The notes below the pieces were generated by a model. The model was given only the letters and a program-made list of their open reading frames with translations. It had not been told where the DNA came from and did not search any database. This document shows positions 17,296 through 27,332 of a DNA stretch of 64,000 nt, piece by piece. Made by a program: the position numbers and the translations under genes. How positions within the stretch are numbered: position 1 is the first letter of the stretch; every line of letters begins with the position of its first letter. Location: the NCBI RefSeq assembly GCF_003049525.1, contig NZ_PYWL01000001.1, positions 964,871 through 1,028,870 on the forward strand. Reading direction: 5' to 3'. The stretch comes from Lysinibacillus fusiformis. Its GTDB lineage: Bacteria; Bacillota; Bacilli; Bacillales_A; Planococcaceae.

Positions 17296-18777
17296 ATGTC
17301 TTCACCTAAACAAACAACAACGAAGCGTAATTTAAAGCCTTTATGGATTGGGTTGGCTTTTGCTTTATTAATTATCATTATTTTTTTACCTAATAACGGT
17401 GAGCTACCTGTAGCTGGACAGCGCGCTTTAGCCATTTTAGCTTTCGCGGTTATCCTGTGGGTAACAGAGGCCGTTTCATATCCTGTTAGCTCTGCAATGA
17501 TTATTGCACTCGTCACTGTTTTACTAGGACTTGCACCATCCATGGATGATCCAACAACACAACTAGGTACTGCTAGCGCCTTAAAACTATCATTAAGTGG
17601 TTTTAGTAACTCTGCCGTGGCCCTAGTAGCAGCGGCTCTTTTTCTAGCAGCAGCCATGCAAATTACCAATTTGCATAAACGACTTGCTCTTTGGATTCTT
17701 TCACTTGTAGGAACAAAAACAAAAGCCATTGTTTTCGGTGCAATATTAGTTTCAATTGCCCTTGCATTTTTTGTTCCTTCAGCTACTGCACGTGCTGGCG
17801 CAGTAGTCCCTATTCTTCTTGGAATGGTCGCAGCATTCGGTTTACCACGTGATAGTCGACTTGCTGCTTTACTCGTTATTACTTCTGTACAAGCCGTCTC
17901 CATTTGGAATATCGGTATTAAAACTGCGGCAGCGCAAAATATGGTTGCTTTGAATTTCATCCAAGAGCAATTTAATGTGAATATTTCATGGGGTGCTTGG
18001 TTACTTTATGCTGCCCCATTCTCGATTATTATGTCAGTAGCCTTATTTTTCATTATGATTACGCTTATTAAGCCTGAGACGAGCAATATTGATGGTGGTA
18101 AAGAAGTCATCAAGAAACAATTGGCTGAGCTTGGGCCGTTAAAAGCACCTGAGATTCGGTTGATCGTTACATCATTAGTTTTACTATTTTTCTGGGCAAC
18201 GGAAGGCAAGCTCCATCCATTTGATACAACAACGGTTACAATTATCGCCATTGCTGTACTACTAATGCCTAAAATCGGCGTTTATTCATGGAAGGAAGTT
18301 GAACCTCATATCCCTTGGGGAACAATCATTGTCTTTGCAGTAGGTATTATGCTCGGAACTATTTTGCTGAATACAAAAGGTGCATCATGGTTATCAGATA
18401 AAGTTTTTGGTTCACTCGGTCTAGATACTATGCCAATTCTTGCTACGATTGCTATCGTAACATTATTTAATATTCTTATTCATTTAGGTTTTGCTAGTGC
18501 AACAAGCTTAGCCTCTGCACTTATACCAGTGTTTATCGTGTTAACTTCCACATTAACAGCTAATGTTGATCAGGTTGGTTTTGTTATTGTACAACAATTT
18601 GTTATTAGCTTTGGTTTCCTATTACCAATTAGTGCACCACAAAATATGCTTGCCTATGGTACAGGAGCGTTTACAACAAAGGATTTCCTGAAATCAGGTA
18701 TCCCACTAACGATTCTCGGCTTCCTCCTAATTTTGCTGTTCTCTGCAACTTATTGGAAATGGATTGGCCTACTTTAA
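17296..18777 (+). CDS. SLC13/DASS-family sodium-coupled anion transporter
   Basis: 493-residue membrane protein with 11-12 hydrophobic segments, of the divalent anion:sodium symporter family that imports malate, succinate, 2-oxoglutarate or sulfate. Visible family features are the VTEAVSYPVSSAMI start of the first repeat, the hairpin around SLSGFSNSAVALVAAALFL, and SATARAGAVVPI in the first half; the second half has the parallel LIHLGFASATSLASALIPV. Substrate cannot be read from sequence; a C4-dicarboxylate or 2-oxoglutarate carrier like YflS is most likely. Convergent with a CoA-transferase across a shared terminator. Confidence 0.85.
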   Translation: MSSPKQTTTKRNLKPLWIGLAFALLIIIIFLPNNGELPVAGQRALAILAFAVILWVTEAVSYPVSSAMIIALVTVLLGLAPSMDDPTTQLGTASALKLSLSGFSNSAVALVAAALFLAAAMQITNLHKRLALWILSLVGTKTKAIVFGAILVSIALAFFVPSATARAGAVVPILLGMVAAFGLPRDSRLAALLVITSVQAVSIWNIGIKTAAAQNMVALNFIQEQFNVNISWGAWLLYAAPFSIIMSVALFFIMITLIKPETSNIDGGKEVIKKQLAELGPLKAPEIRLIVTSLVLLFFWATEGKLHPFDTTTVTIIAIAVLLMPKIGVYSWKEVEPHIPWGTIIVFAVGIMLGTILLNTKGASWLSDKVFGSLGLDTMPILATIAIVTLFNILIHLGFASATSLASALIPVFIVLTSTLTANVDQVGFVIVQQFVISFGFLLPISAPQNMLAYGTGAFTTKDFLKSGIPLTILGFLLILLFSATYWKWIGLL

Positions 18778-18808
18778 ACTCTAATCGTCTTAGATAAACT
18801 TATACAAC

Positions 18809-18847
18809 AAAAGGCCTTGAGGGAGCAGCTGTCCTTCAAGGCCTTTT
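18809..18847. terminator. Bidirectional intrinsic terminator
   Basis: Stem AAAGGCCTTGA / TCAAGGCCTTT with T-runs on both sides. Confidence 0.9.
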
Positions 18848-18857
18848 TATTAGAATT

Positions 18858-20378
18858 TTATTTTGATAAAGCTGGGTCTTTCATTGTCCCACTTTTTGCG
18901 TAATTGACATGCCATGACAGCGCTTTTTCAAGATCATGTGGCGTATGATGTCCACCAGTTGCCTCATTAGCGTCGTTAAAATATTGCCATAGCTGCTCAC
19001 GATAGTCAGGGTGAGCACAATGATCAATAATTAGACCTACACGTTCTTTCGGAGCAAGCCCGCGTAAATCAGCCACTCCCTGCTCTGTTACGATAACATC
19101 AACATCATGCTCTGTATGATCCACATGCGATACCATTGGGACAATGCTCGAAATATTCCCACCCTTAGCATAGGATTTAGTCACAAAAATACCTAAGCGC
19201 GCATTGCGGGCGAAGTCACCCGATCCCCCGATACCATTCATCATTTTAGTGCCAGAAACATGTGTAGAATTAACATTTCCGTAAATATCAACTTCTAATG
19301 CCGTATTTACTGAAATCAAGCCGAGTCGACGAATAATTTCTGGTTGGTTAGAAATTTCTTGTGGACGCAGTACTAATTTATCCGCATACTTGTCAAAATT
19401 CCCATAAACACGGTTTCCTACTTGTTCAGAGAGGGTAATGGAAGTAGCAGAAGCAAAATTCACTTTTCCTGCATCGATTAATTCAAATACTGCATCTTGA
19501 AGTACTTCTGAGAATACTTCTAGGTTCTCAAACTCAGAATCTTTAAAACCAAGTAACACTGCGTTCGCCACTGATCCAACCCCAGATTGAATTGGACGCA
19601 AGCTTGTTGTTAAACGTCCAACTTTAATCTCTTCTCGTAGGAAGTTTAACAGATGATTAGCCATAATATCCGTTTCCTCATCAGCAGGAACGATCGTTGA
19701 TGGCGCATCTAAAATATCAGAAACTACGATACCTTTTACTTTATCTAAATCTAACGGAATACCAATTGTACCGAGACGATCAGACACATTTTGCAAAGGG
19801 ATTGGGTCCCGTTTCCCCTGTTGTGCAGGAACGAAAATATCATGAACACCTTCTAATGCATCAAGTTGTGCTACGTTTAATTCAATGATGATTTGATCTG
19901 CCTCTTGCACAAAAATCGGAGAGTTACCAACTGAAGTTGTAGGAATTAATAAGCCATCTTCTGTAATAGCAGCCGCTTCAATAATTGCAAAATCAATAGG
20001 TCCTATAATGCCTTGGCGAACCAACTCCGCATTATGAGATAAATGTGCATCTACAAATGTGATATCACCACTATTAATTTTATTGCGAATACCAGCATCT
20101 GCCTGGAAAGGTCCTCGCTTGCGAATAACGCCAGCCTCCGCTAGGTATTGGTCTACCTCAGGGCCTAGAGATGCTCCTGTATATATATCTACCTGGAAGC
20201 TCTCTTTTTTAGCTTTCTCTACAAGAGCAAGAGGTACAACTTTTACATCTCCAGCACGAGTGAAACCACTCATCCCTAATACCATGCCATCCTTAATCCA
20301 AGATGCTGCTTTTTCTGCTGTTACAACCTTGCCTCGTAATTGCTCATGACGAAGCTTTTTCGCTAACTTTTCTTCCAT
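18858..20378 (-). CDS. Succinate/acetyl-CoA CoA-transferase (acetyl-CoA hydrolase family)
   Basis: 506-residue class I CoA-transferase, which moves CoA between acetyl-CoA and succinate (or hydrolyses acetyl-CoA). Landmarks are the AVGMSGF-like glycine loop near 35 (here LGMSGFTRAGD), the catalytic Glu in EVFSEVLQD, and the strongly conserved MNGIGGSGDFARNA and SHVDHTEHDVDVIVTEQGVADLRG near the C-terminus. Length matches Cat1/AarC. GGAGG precedes the ATG. Likely role in acetate or succinate metabolism. A 365-base gap to the divergent nitroreductase gene holds its promoter. Confidence 0.9.
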   Translation of the reverse strand: MEEKLAKKLRHEQLRGKVVTAEKAASWIKDGMVLGMSGFTRAGDVKVVPLALVEKAKKESFQVDIYTGASLGPEVDQYLAEAGVIRKRGPFQADAGIRNKINSGDITFVDAHLSHNAELVRQGIIGPIDFAIIEAAAITEDGLLIPTTSVGNSPIFVQEADQIIIELNVAQLDALEGVHDIFVPAQQGKRDPIPLQNVSDRLGTIGIPLDLDKVKGIVVSDILDAPSTIVPADEETDIMANHLLNFLREEIKVGRLTTSLRPIQSGVGSVANAVLLGFKDSEFENLEVFSEVLQDAVFELIDAGKVNFASATSITLSEQVGNRVYGNFDKYADKLVLRPQEISNQPEIIRRLGLISVNTALEVDIYGNVNSTHVSGTKMMNGIGGSGDFARNARLGIFVTKSYAKGGNISSIVPMVSHVDHTEHDVDVIVTEQGVADLRGLAPKERVGLIIDHCAHPDYREQLWQYFNDANEATGGHHTPHDLEKALSWHVNYAKSGTMKDPALSK

Positions 20379-20744
20379 TCCTTATTCCTCCATCCCACTT
20401 TATTTTTGTTCAACTAGTATTTGGTTCCATTATCTCTGTCATCAAAATTACCTCTGCTTCAAACAAATAGGCAGGAGGCTTTATCCTTAATTAAAAGAGC
20501 TAACCCCACTCCTCTTCTGCATAAGAATAATCTAATTTTTGGTAGCACAACCAAATAAAAAGCCGATTATATAATTTTATACTATTTAGAATATTTAATC
20601 TATATCAAATGAAATATTTAACTTTCCGAGATAATTTCTACATTTCCAAACTATTTAAATATAATTATCTACCCCTCTTTAATCGATTTTGATTGGAAAG
20701 CGTGCTATGCTCTTGATATATAAGTGACAAAGGAGAGTAGACAA
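20379..20744. other. Intergenic promoter region
   Basis: AT-rich gap between divergent genes with a small hairpin TTTGGT-N6-ACCAAA near 20537-20554. No clear regulator box was found. Confidence 0.45.
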
Positions 20745-21476
20745 ATGGTTAAAGAATTATTACGAAACCATTCTTCAGTAAGAATCTATGATGGAAACCC
20801 GATTTCAAAAGAAATTATTGAAGAATTAATCGCAACAGCCCAAATGGCTGCCACGTCACATTTTGTGCAAGCCTATAGTGTTATATGGGTAACAGATGCA
20901 GACAAAAAAGAGAAATTAGGATTACTCTCTGGGAATCCCCGTCAGTATGAAACTTCTGGTGGAGCCTTTGTTTTTTGCGTTGATTTCAAACGCCTACAAA
21001 TGGCAGGTAAGTTAGAGGGAGTAGATATCGTGGCAGATTCAGCCGAAAATGTCCTTGTTGGAGTTGCTGATGTATCATTGTTTGCACAAAACTTTGTTAT
21101 TGCAGCAGAATCAATGGGATATGGCATTTGCTATATTGGAGGAGTGCGCAATAACCCTTCAGAAATAAGCGATTTATTTAATTTACCTGATCACGTTTTC
21201 CCGTTGTTCGGTCTAACAATTGGTGTACCTGTTCGTCGTAATGAGGTAAAACCACGTTTGCCTGTGTCTGCCGTATTACATGAAAATGAATACAATGCCG
21301 AGAAGTATGATGAACTTTTACCAGCATATAATGAGACAATGGAAGCCTATTATAATAGTCGATCATCTAACAGAAAAATCGATAATTGGACAAAGCAAAT
21401 GGCTGATTTTTTAATTGAGCAACGTCGTCCTCATATAAAAGATTTTTTAGCTACGAAAGGATTTAACTGGAAATAA
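20745..21476 (+). CDS. nfrA: NADPH-dependent FMN nitroreductase (NfrA/NfsA family)
   Basis: 243-residue flavin oxidoreductase of the NfsA/Frp branch, reducing nitro compounds, quinones, FMN or disulfides with NADPH. Features: LLRNHSSVRIYDGNPIS at the start (FMN-binding Arg), SHFVQAYSVIWV, the GIGYCYIGG-like GYGICYIGGVRNNP near 125-140, and GLTIGVP. It is the same size as Bacillus NfrA1. ATG 20745 has AAAGGAG 9 bases upstream; the longer frame begins without one. It stands alone with its own terminator. Confidence 0.87.
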   Translation: MVKELLRNHSSVRIYDGNPISKEIIEELIATAQMAATSHFVQAYSVIWVTDADKKEKLGLLSGNPRQYETSGGAFVFCVDFKRLQMAGKLEGVDIVADSAENVLVGVADVSLFAQNFVIAAESMGYGICYIGGVRNNPSEISDLFNLPDHVFPLFGLTIGVPVRRNEVKPRLPVSAVLHENEYNAEKYDELLPAYNETMEAYYNSRSSNRKIDNWTKQMADFLIEQRRPHIKDFLATKGFNWK

Positions 21477-21490
21477 ACAACTTTTTTCTA

Positions 21491-21530
21491 AAATGGGGTT
21501 ACTATCGAATGATAATAACCCCATTTTTTT
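21491..21530 (+). terminator. Intrinsic terminator of nfrA
   Basis: Stem AATGGGGTTA / TAACCCCATT followed by TTTTTT. Confidence 0.9.
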
Positions 21531-21687
21531 CATAATATCGATACTAATTTGTATAAACTCTAGTCATTATGTCTCGATATATCTATTAAGTACAATAATA
21601 AATTAAACGAAAAGACTCTTCCATTTTCAAACAATTCCATTCATATTAATAAATGATTACTTATTTACGAAGGGAGTTATACAAGCA

Positions 21688-22113
21688 ATGTCCTATATCA
21701 ATAAACATCTTGCTCGTACCTTAGAACAACAACATAAGAGAAGTGTAAGAGGTTTATTTTTAAAAATTGAAGAACTAAATGCTGCTTGCACTCAACTAAG
21801 AAAACGACTTGAGCCTGAAACAGATATAGCCGTTTATAAATATGCGATAGATTATGTCAATCAATTTGTTGCCCATACCTCTATCCTCAATTTAAAATTT
21901 ATTACTAATACTCAAAATTTAGAAGTGTTAGTATTACACGCTCTTCTACTATCCTTTATTTTAGAAAATGAGGACAACCAGTCTTTTGCCTACGAGGAAA
22001 AATTGCTAAAAGGATACTTACAAGACACTTTCACATTAAATGATCATGCAAAAACACTCTTTATAAACCATAGAGAAAAAATGCTCAGCTTTATTGAAAA
22101 CGAAGGAACATAA
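21688..22113 (+). CDS. Hypothetical 141-residue helical protein
   Basis: Not recognised. Almost entirely alpha-helical by composition, with a basic N-terminal third (RTLEQQHKRSVRG), a hydrophobic helix near 75-95 (LEVLVLHALLLSFIL) that is probably a buried core helix, and an acidic end. No signal peptide or conserved enzyme motif. AAGGGAG precedes the ATG and a good terminator follows, supporting a real gene. Cytoplasmic. Confidence 0.65.
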   Translation: MSYINKHLARTLEQQHKRSVRGLFLKIEELNAACTQLRKRLEPETDIAVYKYAIDYVNQFVAHTSILNLKFITNTQNLEVLVLHALLLSFILENEDNQSFAYEEKLLKGYLQDTFTLNDHAKTLFINHREKMLSFIENEGT

Positions 22114-22152
22114 AAAAGACGCTCTTGATATAACGAACAAGATCGTCTTTTA
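22112..22152. terminator. Bidirectional intrinsic terminator
   Basis: Stem AAAAGACGCTCTTG / CAAGATCGTCTTTT between convergent genes. Confidence 0.85.
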
Positions 22153-22157
22153 CTTTT

Positions 22158-23837
22158 TTATTGTAAGCCTTTAATAATTAAAGAACGGACTGGCAGGAAT
22201 TGCTCCCCTGTGTCACCATATTTGATAATAACCTCGTCACCTTCTTGTAAATAAATAGCTAAAGGTTCTGTTTCGGCACTTACTAAGTAATTTTCACCAT
22301 TGCTTAATAAGAAAGAAATCGTCGTAAAATCACCAAGTCGTTCCTTGTAAACTCGGACAACTTTTCCGCTAGCCTGTTTCTCTTCTGCATTTGAACTACC
22401 ATCTACCGTATTTCCTCCTCGACTTAAAGCAGTTTTATACAGCTTCAGTGCTTCTCTTGGAGTGGTAGCGTAAACAGAAATTTCAGGATTGGCTGCTGAA
22501 ACAATGAAATAGTTTTGTAAAAATCCATTTGAATCAAGCACCGCTGTCAGCCAGCTAGCTTCTCCATAAAAATTATATAATACAGGCATTTCACCAGCCC
22601 ATTTTTTCTCAATAAATTTCTTTTCGATAATTTGCAAATTCCCCTGTGAGTCCATATAGCTTGAATCTAGATTACCTGTGTAATAGGTTGCTTCGCCTGT
22701 TCTTGCATTCGTTAAGGAATAACCTAACATGGAATCTACGCCTTCTTTAGGACTTGTAAAATCGGTAAAGTAATACATATCGCCTTTTTCATCAAAAATA
22801 GGACTGACATTCGATTCTGTACCTTCGTCCGAAGGGATTTTCACATCTTTCTTACCAAACATACTGTTCCAAAAACCATGAACATAATTACCGAAATAAC
22901 TGTTCTGTAAGCTTACAGTCTCAGGTGAAACTGCACCATCAATAAATTCAGGTATAGCATCAAGCTTAACTACTTCTGACTTCCCTGTAAGTGCATCGAC
23001 CAAGACAATACCTTTTACATCAAAGCCATTACGCCCAGAAATAAATTCACCATATGAGCGAATGTAATAAGGCTTCCCTTCATCATCTACTTCAAGTTGT
23101 ACATCTCCGTAGAATATAAGGAATGGATGTTGTAAACGAATATGACGTTCTAAATTGGTATTTAAATAGGCTGAAGGAACATATTTCATTTCCTCTTTTA
23201 CAAATTTAGGATTATCTGCTGAATCTGTAGCACTCATAATAAAGTAACCAGGTGTCGTATCACCATTCATCCATTTAAAGAATCCCGAAAATTCAACTGG
23301 TGCGATATAAACATATTCACCTTTTACTTTTTGAATTTGTAAACGACCTAATTCATAATAGCTTGTATTCGGTACTTGCCCGAATGCCTTTTTCATTTTA
23401 TTACGAGCAAATTTTGGTGGAACACTTGCAGGTGTCTGTGTCTCATCAAACGGCTTTAGCTCCACTTCTTCCTTCATTTCTGAAGACTTAAATTTCTCAT
23501 TCGCATTCCATAATGGTGCTGATAGAACATAGACTGCAACACCTAGGCTCGCTAAAAATAAAACACCTTTTATTTTTCGTTCAATGCCACTTGCAAGCAT
23601 TGCACCAATTAACGTTAATAAAATAATAGCTGGCCAGAAAACAAGCCAATTGACGTCAATTTTTGTTACATACAAAGTGATTCCTGTTGCTAAAAACCCT
23701 AGCACAAAGACACCAATAAAAAAGTATCCAATCACCTTTCTAGATTTTCCATCTTCTCGCTTCTTAGTAATAAGCGGTGTTACTAACACACTCGCGATTA
23801 ATGCAATGACTGCAGAAGCTATTAGTAGCTTAGTCAT
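22158..23837 (-). CDS. Conserved membrane protein with large extracytoplasmic domain
   Basis: 559 residues of unknown function. Four hydrophobic helices lie in the first 115 residues, then a roughly 440-residue soluble part that is probably outside the membrane: it lacks Cys, is rich in aromatic and acidic residues, and contains repeated beta-type strands such as YYELGRLQIQKVKGEYVYIAPVEF and SYGEFISGRNGFDVKGIVLVD. The last 60 residues (VVRVYKERLGDFTTISFLLS onward) look like a small OB-like domain. ATG 23837 is preferred because GAGAGG is 9 bases upstream and abuts the first in-frame ATG. It may act in envelope processes, but this is a guess. Confidence 0.75.
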   Translation of the reverse strand: MTKLLIASAVIALIASVLVTPLITKKREDGKSRKVIGYFFIGVFVLGFLATGITLYVTKIDVNWLVFWPAIILLTLIGAMLASGIERKIKGVLFLASLGVAVYVLSAPLWNANEKFKSSEMKEEVELKPFDETQTPASVPPKFARNKMKKAFGQVPNTSYYELGRLQIQKVKGEYVYIAPVEFSGFFKWMNGDTTPGYFIMSATDSADNPKFVKEEMKYVPSAYLNTNLERHIRLQHPFLIFYGDVQLEVDDEGKPYYIRSYGEFISGRNGFDVKGIVLVDALTGKSEVVKLDAIPEFIDGAVSPETVSLQNSYFGNYVHGFWNSMFGKKDVKIPSDEGTESNVSPIFDEKGDMYYFTDFTSPKEGVDSMLGYSLTNARTGEATYYTGNLDSSYMDSQGNLQIIEKKFIEKKWAGEMPVLYNFYGEASWLTAVLDSNGFLQNYFIVSAANPEISVYATTPREALKLYKTALSRGGNTVDGSSNAEEKQASGKVVRVYKERLGDFTTISFLLSNGENYLVSAETEPLAIYLQEGDEVIIKYGDTGEQFLPVRSLIIKGLQ

Positions 23838-24199
23838 TTGGTTCATCCTCTCTTAAAGCTTTCTGTCTTCTTATTTACGGTTACATACTAAAAAAGTTTC
23901 ATACATAAGGTATATTAAATTACATGTAGGCGTCTTTATGTCCAGGTATTTTTAAAGTCTATAACATCTGATGGTGATTTTCGCCATCAAAATGTTGGAC
24001 CACCGGAATATCCAAAGGACGTATTGTTTTGCATATCCTTTATTTCAATATCGTTTAGATTCACTCTCCCTGGCGACTCGTTACTTAAAGAGGTGAGTCC
24101 CCGCTCTTCACTATCAGATAAAAAATGTTGGCTGCATAGATAAATAAAGGAATTCTATCATAAAGAAAGAATTTCATAATAGAAAAGGAGCTGAAAATA
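23838..24199. other. Intergenic region
   Basis: Promoter region of two divergent genes. It has a hairpin GATGGTGA / CGCCATC near 23969-23988 and an inverted repeat GACTC...GAGTC near 24076-24100. Neither matches a known element. Confidence 0.4.
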
Positions 24200-24850
24200 G
24201 TGTTTAAAAAAATATTAATTGCTTTCATTATTTTATTTGGGTTGTATTACATTTTTCTTTTTTCTCATATTCCAGAAAGCTTACAACTAATCTTTAAGGT
24301 CATCCCGATGTTGTTGATGATTATTTTAGCGGCCATTCAGAAACCCGTACATAAAAAAAAATATCAACTATTGATTATTATAGGTCTAGTATTTTGTATG
24401 ATTGGCGACTATACATTGCAATGGTTTTTAATTGGGCTAACTAGTTTTCTAATCGGCCATATCTTTTATATTTTTGCCTTCTCATCTGCAAACGAGGAAC
24501 CAGTACCAATATGGGCAAAAATAATCTTATTACTGTACGGAGCAGGAATGGCCATTTGGATTGCAGGATCCGTTTTCAAAACTGGTGAAACGATTTTAGC
24601 TATTGCAGTGATCGCCTATATTGCAGTCATTTTAACGATGGGATGGACAGCAATTAAAACTGGCTCTAAATTCGCAACAATAGGTGCTTTGTTATTTATC
24701 GCCTCAGATTCCTATTTATCTATTAATAAATTTGTAATGCCATTAGCTTTTTCACATGAAGTCATTATGCTGACTTATTATAGTGCCCAATTACTCATAG
24801 CTTTAAGTATTCTTCAATATTCCGAAATCCGAAGTAAAGTGTTACAATAA
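24200..24850 (+). CDS. YhhN-family membrane protein (lysoplasmalogenase-like)
   Basis: 216 residues with about eight membrane helices. The family motifs are visible: MIGDYTLQW after helix 3, IGHIFYIFAF, FIASDSYLSINKF and YYSAQLLIALS at the end. Eukaryotic and some bacterial members hydrolyse lysoplasmalogens, but bacteria without plasmalogens also carry them, so the substrate is open. GTG start, supported by AAAAGGAG 10 bases upstream. The stop is 29 bases before pepT, so the two may be cotranscribed. Confidence 0.83.
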   Translation: MFKKILIAFIILFGLYYIFLFSHIPESLQLIFKVIPMLLMIILAAIQKPVHKKKYQLLIIIGLVFCMIGDYTLQWFLIGLTSFLIGHIFYIFAFSSANEEPVPIWAKIILLLYGAGMAIWIAGSVFKTGETILAIAVIAYIAVILTMGWTAIKTGSKFATIGALLFIASDSYLSINKFVMPLAFSHEVIMLTYYSAQLLIALSILQYSEIRSKVLQ

Positions 24851-24879
24851 TTACACATACACATTAGGGGGCCATACTT

Positions 24880-26109
24880 ATGAAAGAACAAGTAATTGAG
24901 CGATTAATACGTTATGCAAAAATTGATACACAATCAGATTTCACAAGCGAAACTACTCCTTCTACACCAAAACAATTTGATCTGTTACATGTTTTGAAAG
25001 ATGAACTTGCTACTGTAGGCTTAACAGACATTACATTAGATGAAAATGGCTATTTATTTGCGACACTAGAAGCAAATACAGACAAAGATATTCCAACTAT
25101 CGGCTTTTTAGCACATGTGGACACAACTACGGATTTTACGGGAACAAATGTTAACCCGCAGCGCTTAGATAATTATGAAGGTGGAGATATTCAGCTAAAC
25201 AAAAACTTAGTGATGTCACCAACTGATTTCCCTGAGCTTCAAAATTACATTGGTCAAACACTTATTACGACAGATGGTACGACATTGTTAGGAGCAGATG
25301 ATAAGGCTGGTATTGCTGAAATTATAACAGCTATGGAATACCTTATCCAAAACCCAAGTATTAAGCATGGTAAATTACGCGTGGCGTTTACACCTGATGA
25401 GGAAATCGGCCGTGGCCCACATAAATTTGATGTGGCTGCATTTGGAGCAGACTATGCCTATACAATGGATGGCGGACCATTAGGTGAGCTACAATACGAA
25501 AGCTTCAATGCTGCTGGCGTAAAGGTAGTCACAAAAGGAACAAGCGTCCATCCTGGATCTGCAAAAAATAAAATGGTCAATGCCATTACAATGGCTATTG
25601 CCTTCCAAAATGAAATGCCTACAGAGGCGGTTCCTGAAAAGACTGAAGGTTATGAAGGTTTCATTCATTTAATGGGCTTTAAAGGGGCTATCGAGCATGC
25701 AGAGCTATCGTATATCGTTCGTGACCATGATCGTCAAAAATTCGAAGAGAAAAAACAGTTAATGCAAGATGCTGCAGCCAAAATTCAAGCGCAATTTGGT
25801 GAGAATGCTTTAAGCATTACTATCGAGGATCAATACTATAATATGGGCGAAAAAATCGAACCTGTAAAAGAAATTGTGGACATCGCTCGTGAGGCTATGG
25901 AAAAATTAGATATTACACCAATTACCCTACCTATACGCGGTGGTACTGACGGCTCACAATTATCTTATATGGGCTTACCAACACCAAATATTTTTGCTGG
26001 CGGCGAAAATATGCATGGTAAATTTGAATATGTATCTGCTGAAACAATGGAAAAGGCAACACAAGTCATCATTGAAATCGTTCAGCTATTTGAACAACGT
26101 GCAGAATAG
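24880..26109 (+). CDS. pepT: Peptidase T (tripeptide aminopeptidase)
   Basis: Cytoplasmic two-zinc M20B aminopeptidase releasing the N-terminal residue of tripeptides. The 409 residues match PepT length. Metal and catalytic residues: AHVDT (His79, Asp81), LLGADDKAG, the catalytic Glu pair in DEEIGRG, DGG, and the C-terminal [19 protein letters not shown]-free but GGGG-containing site (TTAGGGGG) lies upstream. Probably in a unit with the YhhN protein gene and closed by a terminator at about 26153-26187. Confidence 0.95.
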   Translation: MKEQVIERLIRYAKIDTQSDFTSETTPSTPKQFDLLHVLKDELATVGLTDITLDENGYLFATLEANTDKDIPTIGFLAHVDTTTDFTGTNVNPQRLDNYEGGDIQLNKNLVMSPTDFPELQNYIGQTLITTDGTTLLGADDKAGIAEIITAMEYLIQNPSIKHGKLRVAFTPDEEIGRGPHKFDVAAFGADYAYTMDGGPLGELQYESFNAAGVKVVTKGTSVHPGSAKNKMVNAITMAIAFQNEMPTEAVPEKTEGYEGFIHLMGFKGAIEHAELSYIVRDHDRQKFEEKKQLMQDAAAKIQAQFGENALSITIEDQYYNMGEKIEPVKEIVDIAREAMEKLDITPITLPIRGGTDGSQLSYMGLPTPNIFAGGENMHGKFEYVSAETMEKATQVIIEIVQLFEQRAE

Positions 26110-26152
26110 TTTATCTTGTGCCCAAGTAGTTCTTTAAGGGACTTGAAATATA

Positions 26153-26187
26153 ACGGAGAAAGGTTAGTTCCTTTCTTCGTCATTTTT
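26153..26187 (+). terminator. Intrinsic terminator of pepT
   Basis: Stem ACGGAGAAAGG / CCTTTCTTCGT followed by a T-rich run. Confidence 0.8.
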
Positions 26188-26258
26188 TCTATATTAATTA
26201 CTGAATATTCTAATTACATAAAGAATTTGAGTGATGAACTCAAATCGAGGTGATCATA

Positions 26259-27221
26259 ATGAAAGAAATTGCTATAGGCATAGTAGCTTCCCTTTTTTTT
26301 GCTGTAACATTTATTTTAAATCATGCCATGGAAATGCAAGGTGGTAGCTGGCTATGGAGCGCGTCATTACGCTATTTCTTCATGCTACCTTTTTTACTTA
26401 TCATTGTGTTTTATCGCAGAGGCTTTTCACAATTATCTAATGAGATAAAAGCACAGCCTACAGTTTGGCTTCTTTGGAGCTTTGTAGGATTTGTCTTATT
26501 CTATGCACCGTTAACCTATGCCGCTGCATTTGGCCCAGGCTGGTTAGTTTCTGGCACTTGGCAATTTACCATTGTTGCTGGCGTATTATTAGCTCCACTC
26601 TTTATGACAGTTATTGCTGGCAAAAAAGTGCGTCAAAAAATACCATTCATTTCCCTTCTAATCTCATGTGTCATTTTAGTAGGTATTTTACTAATCCAAA
26701 TACCTCAGGCACAATCGGTTTCATTTAAAAGTTTAATGCTAGGGATTTTGCCTGTCATCGTCGCTGCATTTGCTTACCCTCTCGGCAATCGTAAAATGAT
26801 GGACGTCTGTGGAGGGCGTATCGATACCTTCCAACGTGTTCTTGGTATGACAATCGCTTCGATGCCAGCATGGATTATCATGGCTATTTATGCCCTGTTC
26901 ACAGTTGGCCTACCTTCAACAGGCCAGTTATTCCAATCATTACTTGTGGGTATTAGCTCAGGCGTCATAGCAACTATTTTATTTTTCATTGCAACAGATC
27001 GTGTAAAAGATCATCAGGGCAAACTAGCAGCGGTTGAAGCGACACAGTCAACAGAAATTCTTTTTGTCATTATTGGTGAGGTAATATTATTAGGTATTCC
27101 ATTCCCTAACTCGATTGCCCTGGCAGGTCTAGGTGTCATTATTGTGGGAATGCTACTGCACAGTTACTACACAATGATTCTTGGGAGAAAAAGTACTGCC
27201 CAACAAACGCCGTCTTCCTAA
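26259..27221 (+). CDS. Multidrug resistance efflux transporter (EmrE-like DMT superfamily)
   Basis: 320 residues, ten membrane helices arranged as two five-helix repeats, resembling the Pfam multidrug-resistance efflux family (PF13536) within the DMT superfamily. LYAPLTYAAAFGPGWLVSGTWQ after helix 3 and the second-repeat TQSTEILFVIIGEV are typical. Direction and substrate are unknown. ATG 26259, GAGGTG 6 bases upstream, is preferred to the ATA-preceded longer frame. A compact terminator begins at its stop codon. Confidence 0.82.
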   Translation: MKEIAIGIVASLFFAVTFILNHAMEMQGGSWLWSASLRYFFMLPFLLIIVFYRRGFSQLSNEIKAQPTVWLLWSFVGFVLFYAPLTYAAAFGPGWLVSGTWQFTIVAGVLLAPLFMTVIAGKKVRQKIPFISLLISCVILVGILLIQIPQAQSVSFKSLMLGILPVIVAAFAYPLGNRKMMDVCGGRIDTFQRVLGMTIASMPAWIIMAIYALFTVGLPSTGQLFQSLLVGISSGVIATILFFIATDRVKDHQGKLAAVEATQSTEILFVIIGEVILLGIPFPNSIALAGLGVIIVGMLLHSYYTMILGRKSTAQQTPSS

Positions 27222-27247
27222 CAGCTCATTTGGAGGGCTGTTTTTTT
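27220..27247 (+). terminator. Intrinsic terminator
   Basis: AACAGC / GCTGTT stem starting inside the stop codon of the transporter, followed by T7. Confidence 0.8.
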
Positions 27248-27291
27248 CTTGGCAGTATGAAAATTGAAACGTCTGCCCCACAGATAAATTC

Positions 27292-27332
27292 AAAAAAAAG
27301 ACGACTCCATTCTATAATAGAAAGAGTCGTCT
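27292..27332 (-). terminator. Terminator of the candidate small RNA
   Basis: Nine-base perfect stem AGACGACTC / GAGTCGTCT and a run of eight Ts on the minus strand; the plus strand has none. Confidence 0.9.

Noticed and set aside
22158..23837. Membrane-bound protease or wall enzyme
   Set aside because: No catalytic motif could be found in the large domain; kept as unknown.
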